From: Coemansia sp. RSA 922
Lineage: Eukaryota; Kickxellomycota; Kickxellomycetes; Kickxellales; Kickxellaceae
NCBI GenBank assembly: GCA_027577415.1
Contig: JANBQS010000021.1
Location: 1-60,242, forward strand
Direction: 5' to 3'
DNA length: 60,242 bases
The position numbers and the translations under genes were made by a program. The first letter of the stretch is position 1. The number at the start of each line of letters is the position of its first letter. Under the pieces are notes generated by a model that saw only the letters and a program-made list of their open reading frames with translations, was not told the origin of the DNA and made no database searches. This document shows, one piece after another, positions 43,286 to 55,302 of this stretch.

Positions 43286-45781
43286 ATGTCTGACAAAATC
43301 ATATTCCGCGACCTTCAAGTGCGCACTGTGCTTGGCAATGACTCGTGGGAGAGAAAGAAGCAACAGCCGTTGCTAATTACGGCCGAGATACACACGTCCA
43401 TCGCCTCGGCAGGCAAGACAGACAAGGTGACCGAAAGTGTACACTACGGAATTGCCTGTAAGCGGGCCACGTCCTTTGCTGAGAGCAGCCACAAGCTGCA
43501 CTCGCTCGAAGCCTTTGCCGAGGGCATCGCCAAGGCTTGCTTGGGCGTCACCAACCGCGCGCTGGCAGTGCACATTATCGCTCGCAAGCCCCGTGCGCTT
43601 CTTCACGCAGAGTACGCTGGCGTCGAGATATTCCGCACTCGCAAGGAAGCCCTAGGCAGCTGGGGCGACGACATAGCACAAGAGGGCGACGAGACTGAAG
43701 ACGAGTTTGCTCGCCGCAAGGCTCTTGTCGACGCTGAGCGCGCTGCTGCAGAGGCAGAGGCGGGAAGGCTTGCGCAAGAGGATCGAATCATTGTCAAGAC
43801 GCTGTCACTGAGCACTATTATCGGCGTCAACCTCTGGGAGCGTCACTACAAGCAGCTAGTGCACATCGATCTTGTTCTGCACACGGCAAAGCCAACTGGC
43901 CTGGCTGCTCTTGAAAGCGACAAGGTTCCTCGTTACCGCAACTTCCGCACTGTTGTTGACGCAGTCACCGATCTTGTCGAAAAGAGCTCGTATCGCACGG
44001 TCGAGGCGCTGGCAACGGCCATTGCCAGAACAGCAACAAAGCAGTGCAAGGTGCCCAAGATTACAGTCCGGGTGGAGAAGCCCAGCGCTCTGGTGTTTGC
44101 TGCCTGCTCGGCAGTCGAGATCACTCGCGTACTTGGCGACTATGCGGCCATGTCATCGGCTGCCGTCAGTGTTGCGCCGACGCCGGCCCGGGCAGCATCA
44201 CCCGTGGCAGCCGCATCAAGCGACGATGCTGACAAGGCTGCAAAGTCGGGCACGCATTCGGCCTATATTGCGTTGGGCACAAACTTGGGCAACCGCTTGG
44301 AAAACATGCACCAGGCCCTGCACCGGCTCAACACCGACCTGCCAACCTCCCACGTGGTCGAGTCTAGCTTCCTCTACCAAACCGCGCCCATGTACGTAAC
44401 CGACCAGCCAGCCTTTTTGAACGCCGCATGCCTGGTCAAGACTGGGCTCGAGCCGCTGGCGCTCCTCGACGAGCTCAAGCGCATTGAGGCTGAGATGGGT
44501 CGCGACTTTGGCATGTACCGCAACGGCCCTCGCATCATGGATCTGGATATTCTGTTCTACGACGAGATCGACATGCAAACAGAGCGGCTGACGATTCCCC
44601 ACGCCCTGCTGCACGAGCGCCGGTTCCAGCTGGGTCCTCTATGTGACATCGACAGCGACCTCATGCACCACCGGCTCGGAAAGACGACCGGCGCCCTCTT
44701 ACGCCATCTCACTACCCACAGCGATGCGCCCGATGACATTGTGCGAGTGACTCCGCTTAGAGCCGTCAACGCCGCTGTAGACGCTGGTGCTGGCGCTGGT
44801 GCTGGCGAGTGCAACGAAAGTGCTATTCTCAAGGCGCTCTCGCCCTCATCGCAAAAGGAGACCGTCTTCATGGGCATCCTCAATTGCACTCCCGACAGCT
44901 TTAGCGACGGTGGCGACTTTGCCACGCTTGACCTGGCTGTCGAGCATGCTGCAGCACTGATCAAGAGTGGTGCCGATATAATCGATATTGGCGGCCAGTC
45001 GACGCGTCCAGGCGCGACTCAGGTTGGTGTTGACGAAGAAATCCGTCGTGTCGTACCAGTGATCCAGCGCATACGCGAACTGGGCATTACCGCGCCGATA
45101 TCGATCGACACGTTCTATGCCGAGGTTGCTGCCGCAGCGCTTGATGTTGGTGCCGATATCGTTAACGACGTGTCGGGTGGAAGCTTTGACGCCAAAATGC
45201 TGCCACTAGTCGCCCGCCGCCAGTGTCCATATGTTATGATGCATATGCGCGGCGATCCGTCGACTATGGCCAAGATGAACGACTATAGCGACTATGGCAG
45301 CGATGTTGTGCGTGGCACGCGCTTTGAGCTTTCCCAGCGCGTCCGTGCGGCCCTTTATTGTGGCGTGCCACGGTGGAACATTATACTGGACCCTGGAATT
45401 GGCTTTGCCAAGGAGGGAGCTCAGAACTTTGAGTTCCTTCGTCGTCTCCCAGAGCTTACGGCTAGGAACATTCGCGCATCGGCCAAGAACGCAGCCGCTT
45501 TACTAGCAACTGGCAGTGCTGACAGTGAGGAAGGTGAAGAGGGCTACATTGACGAGGACTTGGCTACAGGCTTGGCACACTACCCGGTGCTAGTTGGTAG
45601 CTCGCGCAAGCGCTTTATTGGCCAGGCCACGGGTAAGACTGAGGCCAAGGACCGCGTGTGGGGAACTGCCGCTACGGTTACCGCTGCAATTCAAGGAGGC
45701 GCGTCTATTGTCCGTATACACGATGTGGCGGAAATGGTCGATGTAGCTCGTGTATCTGACCACATCTATCGCAGGAAATGA
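43286..45781 (+). CDS. FOL1: Trifunctional folate synthesis protein (DHNA-HPPK-DHPS)
   Basis: An 831-aa single-exon protein with the fungal FOL1 layout. There are two dihydroneopterin aldolase-like domains (about 5-115, IIFRDLQVRTVLGNDSWE; about 170-285, IIGVNLWERH). The HPPK domain starts at about 325 (YIALGTNLGNRLENM, NGPRIMDLDILFYD). The dihydropteroate synthase domain runs from about 520 (GILNCTPDSFSDGG, DIIDIGGQSTRPGA, ISIDTFYAEV, NDVSGG, ILDPGIGFAK, VGSSRKRF). It converts dihydroneopterin to dihydropteroate, the pathway hit by sulfonamides. The STRPGA motif, where Pneumocystis resistance changes lie, looks wild type. An Ala/Pro linker joins the second DHNA domain to HPPK. Confidence 0.96.
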   Translation: MSDKIIFRDLQVRTVLGNDSWERKKQQPLLITAEIHTSIASAGKTDKVTESVHYGIACKRATSFAESSHKLHSLEAFAEGIAKACLGVTNRALAVHIIARKPRALLHAEYAGVEIFRTRKEALGSWGDDIAQEGDETEDEFARRKALVDAERAAAEAEAGRLAQEDRIIVKTLSLSTIIGVNLWERHYKQLVHIDLVLHTAKPTGLAALESDKVPRYRNFRTVVDAVTDLVEKSSYRTVEALATAIARTATKQCKVPKITVRVEKPSALVFAACSAVEITRVLGDYAAMSSAAVSVAPTPARAASPVAAASSDDADKAAKSGTHSAYIALGTNLGNRLENMHQALHRLNTDLPTSHVVESSFLYQTAPMYVTDQPAFLNAACLVKTGLEPLALLDELKRIEAEMGRDFGMYRNGPRIMDLDILFYDEIDMQTERLTIPHALLHERRFQLGPLCDIDSDLMHHRLGKTTGALLRHLTTHSDAPDDIVRVTPLRAVNAAVDAGAGAGAGECNESAILKALSPSSQKETVFMGILNCTPDSFSDGGDFATLDLAVEHAAALIKSGADIIDIGGQSTRPGATQVGVDEEIRRVVPVIQRIRELGITAPISIDTFYAEVAAAALDVGADIVNDVSGGSFDAKMLPLVARRQCPYVMMHMRGDPSTMAKMNDYSDYGSDVVRGTRFELSQRVRAALYCGVPRWNIILDPGIGFAKEGAQNFEFLRRLPELTARNIRASAKNAAALLATGSADSEEGEEGYIDEDLATGLAHYPVLVGSSRKRFIGQATGKTEAKDRVWGTAATVTAAIQGGASIVRIHDVAEMVDVARVSDHIYRRK

Positions 45782-45916
45782 TGCACAAATGTAGACTTGT
45801 AGATTGCGCGGCTTAGGGTAGATTTTTTTTGTAGCAGACCAAACATCAATGTTAGAGTTGATGCTTAATATTGCTTAGAGATAAGAGGAATATGTTAAAG
45901 AAAAGAGCTGTGGAGA

Positions 45917-48900
45917 CTATGCTTGCCTCTGACTAAGGTTCATGCTCTCGACGAGCTTTGAAAAGTGGCCATCTATGGCCAGCAAGTTGGCTGGCGTGTC
46001 AAACTCGGCCACTTTGCCTTCGTCCATCACTAGAACTCGGTCACTATCCATGATCGTATTGAGTCTGTGTGCAATAGTTAGTACCGTGCAGTCCTTAAAC
46101 TCCTGGCGGATTATTGACTGCATGGTCCGGTCGGTTTCATTATCGACATTGGCCGTTGCCTCATCCAGTACGAGTATCTTGCGCCGCCAGAGGAGTGCGC
46201 GACACAGGCTGACTAGCTGCCGCTGACCGACGCTGAAATTGGAGCCATTGTACTCGATCCACTTGTCTAGCCCCGTTCCCTCAACCCAACGACCCTTGCC
46301 TATTTTGTCATCGTCGTCTTCGTCGTCAGCTGTAACAGGCTTCTCGGTGTACTTGCCAGTCGGAGTATCCAACAAATCAGCAATACGACAAGTATTTATC
46401 GCCGCCCGCACTTCGTCGTCCGTGTACTGGTGAGTCGGATCCAAATTGTCACGAATGGTTCCTTCGAATAGCGATGGGTCTTGAGGAATAATACTGATGC
46501 GCGAGCGCAAATCATACAGGCCAATGGTGGAAATGTCAGTGCCGTCAATAATAATACTCCCGCCATCAGGCTCGACTAGTCGCATCAGCGCATTGGTCAG
46601 CGAGCTCTTGCCTGCACCAGTACGCCCGACGATACCGACCCTTTCCTTGCTGTGTATAACAAAACTCAGGCTGTTGAGGACAGGCTTTAGCTCGGGGCGA
46701 TAGCGTAGGCTGTATTGTCGGAACTCTATCTTGCCGGTCTCGGGCCAGCTAGCGTGTGGACGACTGTCCTCGATAATGCGCGGCCGTTCGCGCGGAGCGC
46801 CTTCCATATACGCAATATATCGAGAAAATTGTTCCATGTGGTGGTCGCTAAGACTTTTTTGTGTTATCACTCTGCGTGTTCGGTGGAAGAGGTTGAGTGC
46901 CAAATTGGTCACCGCGTCCAACTCGCCTGGTGACGCCGGAATAGACGCATATAGTTGCTGGTATAGCTTGAATGTCAAAACGGCCGTCGCAATGGTCTCC
47001 GTGCACAGCGTCGTCGTCAAATAGAGCGATCCATTTACGGCACTAACACACGAAGCATACTGGAGCTTCATGAAGCCGAATCGGCACAGCTTGTCCGCGT
47101 GGGTACGAGTCATGCCGTGAACTCGTAGGAGCGGTCGGTTCGATTGAAAGACTGCCTCCAGTTGCTCTTTGTGTTGGTCGAGTGAATCACGACGCACATC
47201 GACAAGCCTTGACGCTGTGTCTCCATACCAGCACTCTATCGCATAGTTTAGTGCAATGATCGGTCCACATAGCAGTATCAACCCCGGCGACGACTTGACA
47301 ACTTGAGCGATAGCCGAAACTGCTGAGAGCGAGTCGTGAAGCGTCTCCCGGCTCAGAGTGCTTGGCAAGTCGCGGGAGACTGACCATCTGCTCTGGTAGA
47401 ACAGATCGATCTTGCTCGAATATGGCAGGGACTCGAGCAAAGGAAGAGGCATTGAAAGGATAAGGCCAAGCGCCTGCTTGCGCATCTTTTCAGCAAGTGT
47501 GGCTGAAACCACTACCTTTCGTGCCCAAGCCTCGAGGTTGTTGAGCTGGTGGCGACCGATCTCCACAAGCGCGTTAACAACCAAGTAGTGCTTTAGTGAC
47601 TGCACCATTGTGGCCGGGTCGCCGTCAGTCATAAGCTTGGTTCGAAGGCTCTCGCTATAGTACAGCGCGTATGCCTTGGCACATTGCGCTATCATCACGA
47701 ATGCCACCGTGCCATAGCCGCTGATCTGGATAAAGTGCCGGATGGCAGACCAAACACTTGTCACAGCACGATATCCCGGGAGCTTGTTGTAGATGTCCAC
47801 CTCGCCTGCTTGCTGATCGGTACAGTTTGTGTCGCCACTGCCGCACGCACTACCCTTTGGCTCAGCTGCTTCGTTAACAACGTTGCCCAAAGTAAGCGGA
47901 GTCTGTCGAACAACGCTCATACTGCCATCGACAAACGTAATAACGGTGTCGCTAAGCGGGACCAAATGCTCGGCATGTGTGACCAAGATCCGTGTCTTGT
48001 GGCCGATAATGCCGTCAGTGGCCAGAACGCGCTCGACGATATGGCGCTCCACATGTGGGTCAACCGCCGACAATAGATCGTCAAGAACGTAAATGTCCGC
48101 TCGCAAGTACAGTGCTCTATATGACGACATGTAACAATGTTATCCAGAATAGTGTTTATCATAAATGACCAAGCGTATACATGTCAATCTGCATTGAAGA
48201 CATTAAACATATTTTGCTTACCTTGCCAGTGCCAGGCGCACTTTTTGTCCGCCAGACAAGTTCACGCCGTTCGTGCCAATCATCGTCAAGTCGCCTTTAG
48301 GAAACAGTCCAACATCGGCAGCCAGCGCGCATGCGTCAACGACTTGCCAAAAGTACGCCTCGTCAAAGTCGGCGCCCATGAGCACATTGTCGCGGAACGT
48401 GGCATTCATAATCCATGGCTTTTGCTGGACATAGCCAATACGACCATAAACGCAACCCTGGCCACTTGTCAGCGGCATTTCGCCACAAATGGCTGACAAG
48501 AACGATGATTTACCGCTGCCAATACGTCCAACGACGGTAACAAAGTTGCCTGCCTTTACTTGCAGAGTAATTGGCGCCAGTGAGTATGTATCGGTACCCC
48601 AAGAGAAGACACACTCGTTGAGGTCGACCGCCAAGTCTCCAGCAGCCGATGAGCGCTCAATGTACTTGGTTGTGTCGGGTTCGATATAGCGTTGCAGAAA
48701 CCGCAAGTTCTTGCGAAGGTCCTCGAGCATCTGGCCAAGTCCAGTGACAGTGGATGTAAATGTTGTCAACGACTCAATCGACCCCATCAGCAGCGCAATA
48801 TCGGTGTAGCCAATCGTTCCAGCAGCGTTGATATAGGACGTAATAGCAAGAGCCGCTGACACCTCCGCTGTAGCGCTGCCCAAGATATCAAGGCCAAACC

Positions 48901-50276
48901 GTAGCACGCGCCAGACCATTGGCGGCACGTACTCCTTGAGGTCCAATGCCGGCCACTGAACATCGCAAAAGATATCCTCCCAAGCGTAGAACTTAACGGT
49001 TCGGATGTTGTTCAGCAAGCTCCAAAACTCCTTCCGAAAGTTGGGCGGCTTGCTGATTCGGTTTTGCTTACGAAGACGTTCAATCTGTCGGTTTACCGCT
49101 CGAGAAAGCAGCCAGTGAGCAAACGCAACGACGACCGGTACTAGAACGCGCAAGCCTATCTTTCTTGCCGCCACCCACGCGCTAAGGGCCTCGGCTAAGG
49201 CTGTGCTGATGACGAACACAACAAAATCTACGTCGCCCACAAGATTATTGACCTTGTTTTCGATCTCCCAAAGACCACAGGACCTGTTTCGAGAAACGGC
49301 ATAGACTGCTACCATCTTGCTGTAAATAAGCGCTTGTCTGCGCTTGCTGAGGCTAGTCCTAATCTTGCTAAAGTGCTCTTGGGCGGGTATTGTGAATGCC
49401 AGCAGCTGCCAAACCACAAAAAGTGTGCCCAACTCAAGCATGGTCAGCCCATTGCTACTACGGCTAACGGCAGTCAATAGGGTGATGAATACCAATCGAC
49501 GAGCATTGCCAGCGAGCCCGAGGAGCGTGTCTATAATCAACATACAGGTCATCGTCATCCACTCCGACATCAAAAAACCGGCAACAGTAAACCTATTAAA
49601 GAATCAAAGTAGATAGAGTCAAATGGCAGGCATGTGGATTAAATAAATGCTAGCCGATACGTAGCAAGGGGGCTTCTCACAGCAACAATAAAATAGAGCG
49701 TTTAGCTTGCCTTTGTTTGCTGTTGTCGCAAATAATCCTGCTCTTGCAGAGCAGCTCATCCTCTAACTCGGGATCGCGGATATCCTTGGCAGTAAATGGG
49801 CGCTGCTTGCCCAACACGACCAAGGCAAATCCTCGAACCTCAAAAATATCATAGAGGCAGCGCAAGACGAGTGCCTTTATCCCCACATCCAACAGCTGCC
49901 AGGCAATGAATAGGTGAGTAAGAGCGCTGGCTGCCGCAGCTGGTAAGAATGGTAACGAAAGATTCGAGGCCGTGCTTAGCGCTCGTGCGAGGTGCAGACA
50001 CGCCTGAAGATTGCCGCGGGACACGCTAACTACCGACCACATGGAGAGGGCCAATGTCGCCGCCATAGATGCAGCGAACCTATCCGTGGGGCTTTTCGAG
50101 TTCGACATTAGCAGGGCAAAATTGACAAAATTAGCAGCAACAGCAGCAGCTATTGGTCGCTTGGGCATCGTTCTACGCCAGGAGGGTGTCGATGTTAGCA
50201 GGCACAGAACGGCCAAGCACACCACCGCAATGTCAACCACAAGGCTGATTTGTAGTGTGGTAAAATAAAATGACAT
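45917..50276 (-). CDS. ABCC (MRP-type) ABC transporter
   Basis: Exons 50276-49681, 49592-48222 and 48116-45917; introns are 88 and 105 bp, both phase 2. The product is 1388 aa. The joins give LLLLFTVAGFLMSEW and LALARALYLRADIYVLDD. The layout is a membrane-spanning N-terminus, TMD1, NBD1 (Walker A GRIGSGKSS, signature LSGGQ), TMD2, and NBD2 (Walker A GRTGAGKSS, signature FSVGQ, ILVLDEATANVD, AHRLNT). The asymmetrical signatures are typical of ABCC. Members move glutathione conjugates, bile acids or metals into vacuoles or out of cells; the substrate is unknown. NBD2 carries an acidic insert (DDEDDDDKIGKG) between the Q-loop and the signature. Additional upstream exons cannot be excluded. Confidence 0.9.
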
Positions 50277-50863
50277 TGGTCAGTTAGATATCTCGTCAAC
50301 TAGTGAAGCTAAGCAAAGAGATACTTGATGGAGTAATAATTCTAGTAGGGACAGCCAGCACCCCTACATTAAGTAGTTCGCCAGGTGCCATCCCATGCGC
50401 AATGGGCAACTGTGCTATTTAGAAAGTGGAGAGCTGGAATGTAGGTCGGTAGACAATCTACTTGCAGGGTAGGCAATTGGGATACCAGCTGGGATTGCGC
50501 AGCCCTTCTTCTAGATTGTGTCTGTAGTAATATGGAACAATGCGTTAATGTCGACTGCGGCCACCAAGTACCTGCTTGTGCGTATCCTCTCAGTGACGCC
50601 AGTGAGAGATAGTTGCGCAGTTTTTTTTTGAGCAATAAATCAGTGCACGAGTCAAACAAAGGCAATTAGATACACGCTCTACAAACCCAACGTGTGAAAC
50701 TCTTGCACAATGGCCTGTCACGAAAATCAAGCTGAGATGGGTTGTGCTTCGGCTTTGGCAATTTCGGGTACTGGCAGATATCAAACCACGCATATGTGTA
50801 AATGGCAGCTAGACAATAACGAGGCATTTCTGCTTGTCTAGAGCGCTCGTTGCGCAGCAAGTC

Positions 50864-50908
<45 letters not shown>

Positions 50909-51071
50909 GCAGGCCACATTTGCTGCAAATATGCCTCTCAAGTGTCCTCTTCCGGCACACCGCTGGTAACATAAATATGCAGCAGATCAAGGTAATTTGG
51001 ATAGAGCTAGGATTAAAAAATGCGTGTTATGTAGGTCACTAGAAAGGTGGCTTTACAAACAAGAACTCATG
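50277..51071. other. Intergenic region with GA microsatellite
   Basis: About 800 bp between two minus-strand genes. It includes a long GA-repeat (see separate entry). Frames here have no recognisable family and one is only a product of the repeat (Leu-Ser run). Probable promoter of the ABCC transporter and 3' region of SEC11. Confidence 0.35.
50868..50906. repeat. (GA)n microsatellite
   Basis: An uninterrupted run of about 19 GA units. Polypurine on the plus strand; likely length-variable between isolates. Confidence 0.9.
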
Positions 51072-51723
51072 CTAGTCGTTGCTGAACAGCGACAATACGC
51101 ACAGTGTTCCCAAGAGACCGAGTTTGAGCTGAGGGTAGTCGTTCATCCAGATTGTACCCATTCCAGCATAGGGGACAAAGCCCTTTACGCGGCCAATGAT
51201 CTCATCACGCTGAATCCATAGCTGGCCAGGGTTGTACAGCCCACGGTCGTCGGCGTTGTTATTGTCGCCCTTGGTCAGGAGGAACTGCTCACCAGTCTCG
51301 CGCTGAGTGTGGACCTTTAGCACACGATGTACAATCGGGATGGGCTTATCCTTCAGCTTGTACACTACGACTTCTCCGACCTCAATGGGACTATATCCGT
51401 TATTCAAGAACAGAATATCTCCACGGTAGTACGCTGGCTCCATGCTTCCCGAAAGTACGACGACAACGGGACTCTCGCTGTTGGTGAACAAGGACAGCCC
51501 TTTCCAAATCATAAACGCCGACGTCAGCACGCTGAGAAAGGTCAGACCTTGCAAGAGCAGCTACCGAGACCGACAAAAAAAAGTGTAAAAGCGTGTTCGC
51601 AAAGTGCTTTGACGTGCAATTTAGCTCAATGAGTGACATTAACCACGCAAGCTGGCTATCCACAGGGAGTAATCTACTTACCGCGCGCACGCCAAACTTT
51701 TTGGCATTTGTTACAAAATCCAT
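51072..51723 (-). CDS. SEC11: Signal peptidase complex catalytic subunit Sec11
   Basis: Exons 51723-51682 (14 codons, MDFVTNAKKFGVRA) and 51560-51072; the intron is 121 bp, phase 0. The product is 176 aa. The protease removes signal peptides in the ER membrane. One N-terminal membrane segment (LLLQGLTFLSVLTSAFMIW) precedes SPVVVVLSGSMEPAY, in which Ser53 is the catalytic serine. VHRVL supplies the active-site His and GDNNNADDRG the Asp box. A second hydrophobic segment near the C-terminus (LKLGLLGTLCVLSL) matches the family. The length equals yeast and human homologues. It is divergent from GPI19. Confidence 0.95.
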
Positions 51724-51998
51724 AGCTCTCGTAAGAATATGTAAATGTGTGTGAGTATAAAGCGAGTAATGTAACAGATAAGAGCAAAAGAAAAGAGAGA
51801 GAAACCGACGCGTTAAATACGCCTGAAAAAATAATGCCAGCACTACCAGTTAACTGGAAACCGCTAATCCCCACAAACACGTCAGGCAAGTCTATTGGCC
51901 CACGTGCATTTCTCGAAATTGCACAACCCTTTTCTTCTTTCTCCTCGAATTGTGTTCGTTGTCTCTTTTAATTACTCTATCCTGGTTGTCTGCTTTAC

Positions 51999-52787
51999 AT
52001 GAGCATGTATGCTCCTCTACAATACTACCACAGTGCCCCACGTCGAGGGCCCGCAAGCAAGAGTGGTGCCAACGCCAGCGCTAACGATATCGGTACCGCC
52101 GTAGCCGCTGAAGAAGGCACCTTTGCTGGCAGTAGCGGCAGCAGCACAGCAGGCAATTCCGGCCCAATCCACACATCAAGCCATAGCGGGATGCCTCGTG
52201 GCCGCCCTTTACTCGACCAGAACACATACTTACAACCAAGCAGCTTTGGCGGTCACCACTCGGGTGATCCCGCGTCAGTTCACCGAAGCGCAGCGAGCCT
52301 GCGCTCCATATCTTCAATGTCGTCGATGCGGCACGAGCAAGAGTCAGTTGGAATACTCGAGTCTCGCCCTAGTTCGCCGTCATCGGCGGCTGGAGCATCT
52401 ATGATGGCCAAAACACCGACATTCGAGTACTACGGCTTTGTCGTGTACTTGGTATCCCTGACAACCTTTGCAGTGTATCTGTTGTGGGCCTACTTGCCAG
52501 ATCCGGTCCTTGAGGCCGCCGGAATCACTTACTATCCTGAGCGTTACTGGGCCCTGGCCATGCCTGCTTGGTGGATGTCGGCAGTGGCGGCCATATTCCT
52601 TTTCAATATGGCTGCTAACATGTACCACACCCCGCTGCTAAACTCGATCAACAATATCACAGACTTGCAGTCGCTGTTGCCAAGAGAGATGAACTGCGCC
52701 GACAAGTTCTTCTGTGACGAAGTCGGCGGCATTCCACCTATCGGTGACTTGCCAATATCTCTAGTAAACATGTGTCTCTACCAGTAG
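51999..52787 (+). CDS. GPI19: GPI19 / PIG-P subunit of GPI-GlcNAc transferase
   Basis: A 262-aa single-exon protein. The C-terminal half is the PIG-P domain: EYYGFVVYLVSLTTFAVYLLW and, after a loop with ITYYPERYWALAMPAWW, a second membrane segment (AVAAIFLFNMAANMY). It is a small subunit of the ER complex that adds GlcNAc to phosphatidylinositol, the first step of GPI-anchor synthesis. The N-terminal ~140 residues are Ser/Gly-rich and disordered, an extension not found in yeast Gpi19 (about 140 aa). The ending GGIPPIGDLPISLVN also fits the family. Confidence 0.9.
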   Translation: MSMYAPLQYYHSAPRRGPASKSGANASANDIGTAVAAEEGTFAGSSGSSTAGNSGPIHTSSHSGMPRGRPLLDQNTYLQPSSFGGHHSGDPASVHRSAASLRSISSMSSMRHEQESVGILESRPSSPSSAAGASMMAKTPTFEYYGFVVYLVSLTTFAVYLLWAYLPDPVLEAAGITYYPERYWALAMPAWWMSAVAAIFLFNMAANMYHTPLLNSINNITDLQSLLPREMNCADKFFCDEVGGIPPIGDLPISLVNMCLYQ

Positions 52788-52838
52788 GCAGTGATGATAA
52801 TAATAATGTACATTATGATAGTTCAAGTGGAGTTTGCG

Positions 52839-53237
52839 TTAAAAGTCCGACACGCGGCCTCTGCGCTCCCAGTCGCCAAACCGGGTCGGCTCAGGGCCCC
52901 GTGGTCCGTTTACCTCGCCAGTAGTCGGATTGGTGTTGTTTGGAAATGGCTTGAGGACATCCGAGTCGTCCTTAACAGCCTCATAGAACTCTTCCAATTG
53001 CTCTGGCGTCAAGCCCGGTGGAGGCGTGTTGGCTTGATTAACCTTTTGGATCATTTTTGAAATCCGCGCTTGCTCCTTCGCGTCTCCAAGCGGCAGCGGC
53101 CCTGGCGCATTCGCAAATGGCGATTTTGCACCCGAGTCGTCATTCTTCTTCTGCACTGTGAATGCGCCAAATGCACGCGTTGCCTGATAACGTGTGGCGG
53201 CGCGTATGCAGCGACGCTGAAACGCAAGAGCATTCAT
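52839..53237 (-). CDS. Succinate dehydrogenase assembly factor 4 (SDHAF4/Sdh8)
   Basis: A 132-aa protein counted from [17 protein letters not shown], an Arg-rich presequence for mitochondria. An upstream in-frame ATG (53276) would add 13 residues. The C-terminal signature [20 protein letters not shown] and the final RVSDF are diagnostic of the SDHAF4 family. This factor binds flavinylated Sdh1 in the matrix and helps it join Sdh2, while limiting radical production. The middle is hydrophilic linker. Convergent with GPI19, stops about 50 bp apart. Confidence 0.93.
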   Translation of the reverse strand: MNALAFQRRCIRAATRYQATRAFGAFTVQKKNDDSGAKSPFANAPGPLPLGDAKEQARISKMIQKVNQANTPPPGLTPEQLEEFYEAVKDDSDVLKPFPNNTNPTTGEVNGPRGPEPTRFGDWERRGRVSDF

Positions 53238-53322
53238 GTACTGGTAGCTGAAAATCATCGAATTCGAAAAGGGCATTAAATTTGATAAAAAAGAAAAGGA
53301 AGTGAAAGAGAGATCCAAGCGA

Positions 53323-54713
53323 TCATCTCTTTTTGAAGCGCTTGTCTTTGATAAGTGGCACGGGCCAGCCTCCCTCGACCCTGCATGGGAACTGGCTGTC
53401 AACGCGCTTCATGGCATCAGTGATAGCAAACGTAGAGCTGCAGGTAGTGCGCGGCTCTTGGATAAAGTGGTAGACCGAAACAAAGTTTGGGCTTGTCGTA
53501 ACAGGCAACGGGGCCAGCTCCAATGAGGGCAGTTGCAGCGACAGTGGAGGAGGTGGAGCGCTCAGTTGATCAGGCTGAGAAAGTGGCAGCAATGGCATGT
53601 CGCCAAGTGACATTGGCAGTAGTTGGCCACTGGTATGCAATGAGGATGGCTGGATATTCTACATGTGCCAATATTTGGCGAAGAGAGAGAGAGAGGCAAA
53701 AGTTTAGCAATGAATATATGGCTTGACTGCCGTCGCAAAATTAATGTTATTTATATCTTACCTGAGCTGTCGCACAAGGCTGATTCGAAACAGAACTTTC
53801 TACTGGCCGACAAGCCTTGATCTCGTCTTGCAAGTCTGAAACCATGGCTTTGAGATCGCTGGCAAGACTAGCAATGGCAGACTGGACTTGAGCAATGTCC
53901 TCTTTAACAGTGCCCAGCTGCGTTCCAAGTCTGCGTTCTGCTTGTCCGAGCTCATTGCATAGTCGTTTTTCAATTGACACAGATACGGTCTCGGATATAG
54001 CAGAGCGAATGTTGGCTTCAATACTGTGTACTACATTGTCAGCGACAGTTAGTGACCATGTGGAATTGAGCAGAGAGCTAATTATCAAGTGCCATGAGCA
54101 ACGTTAAAATATGTAGTACTTACCAATATTGCTCAACTTGATCTCCATATCGACTGCGCTAGTACGTGCGGGCTCGTTGTTGCAAACTACTACTCGCTCC
54201 AGTCGCTTCAAGTCAGAGTGTAGGTCACTAATGCTCAGGTTGAGTCTGCTCGCTTTTTCATGGAGCGACGAAAACGACGATGCTGAGTCTTGGCTTGCAC
54301 GATCAATTGTACGCTTTAGCGTCTTTTGGCCCTGGTGCAAGCGCCTGCTGTCATCTGACTGTGCTAAAATTGCTTATTTAAAGTAGTTCGGCGGCAAGCC
54401 AGTATTAGAATACATACTTTAATGTTTCGTTTTGGGTAGTACGCACTTTTTTTAGCCCTACTCCATTCTTACCTGTGGTTTGCTGTCGTGGATACGAATA
54501 ATCCGCCCTTCCAGATATCTGTGACTGTGTATCATACTACACCCGTGATATTCAAAGTTAGGTGGGTCATGTTATACAAACAACAACTAACACACGACAC
54601 AGGTGAACGGCTGTTCTTACCAGAGTATCATTTTGCGAGTTGCTTCCTGACATCTGCCCTCCAAGCCACGGCGTGTCAATGGTGCCATCTAGAAACGACT
54701 TGTGCACTGACAT
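53323..54713 (-). CDS. Five-exon coiled-coil protein of unknown role
   Basis: Exons 54713-54621, 54536-54473, 54363-54124, 54030-53762 and 53658-53323 make 333 aa. Introns are 84-109 bp; all donor/acceptor phases agree (0, 1, 1, 0), and a CTAAC branch site lies before exon 4. Central residues form heptad-rich helices ([40 protein letters not shown]), then comes a Pro/Leu/Ser-rich stretch. The C-terminus is basic and conserved-looking ([17 protein letters not shown]). I do not recognise the family. A chromosome- or spindle-associated coiled coil, including a Mer2/IHO1-like meiotic factor, is possible but unsupported. An upstream frame (about 54790-54950, minus) could hold an earlier exon. Confidence 0.6.
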
Positions 54714-55017
54714 TACTAAGAAGATGAGCTACACAAGGGCCTACAATAGTGTGGTCAGAAATGCGAACAAACTGCTTTGCAAGGATACGACATTGCGTCT
54801 TCGTCTTGCACAAAGACTACCTGAAGCGAGTCGGCTATATGCAGCATAGCATTCAGCACATTGCGTTGGTGATCTAGCGGATCATCTGATCGAAAATTTG
54901 AACGAGAACATTTTTTTGATTCAAGCTTTGAATATACGCGGCATCCTGGCTCTCGCTTGTGTCAAATTAAACATACTCTATTTGTATTAAAGTCTTTTTT
55001 GAATTTATTTACCCAAA

Positions 55018-55212
55018 ATGCATCTTATGTTTACCGAGGACGCCAGCGGCAAGCGCGTCTACACGCTGAAGAAGGTCACGACTGACGGACAGATCACAAA
55101 GTCGGCTCACCCAGCCCGGTTCTCGCCCGATGACAAGTACTCCCGGCAGCGCGTGACTGTCAAGCGTCGCTTCGGCATTCTCCCGACACAGCAGGCCGAG
55201 ATCAAGGTTTAG
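55018..55212 (+). CDS. NOP10: H/ACA ribonucleoprotein subunit Nop10
   Basis: A 64-aa single-exon gene, the normal Nop10 length. The start [19 protein letters not shown] and end [17 protein letters not shown]...FGILPTQQ are near-invariant family motifs. Nop10 binds the pseudouridine synthase Cbf5 in nucleolar H/ACA particles that modify rRNA and snRNA, and in telomerase in animals. The zinc-binding cysteines of archaeal Nop10 are absent, as in other eukaryotes. Confidence 0.97.
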   Translation: MHLMFTEDASGKRVYTLKKVTTDGQITKSAHPARFSPDDKYSRQRVTVKRRFGILPTQQAEIKV

Positions 55213-55302
55213 ACGGCAGCGATACATTTTCAAAGACTTCGATATAATAATAAAAAATACTTGGCTATCGTGGCTGAAGGAGTACAAAATGTCTTTTTGT
55301 GT

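Noticed and set aside
50369..50941. Overlapping minus-strand frames upstream of the ABCC gene
   Set aside because: No recognisable domain; one is a Leu-Ser run created by the GA repeat.
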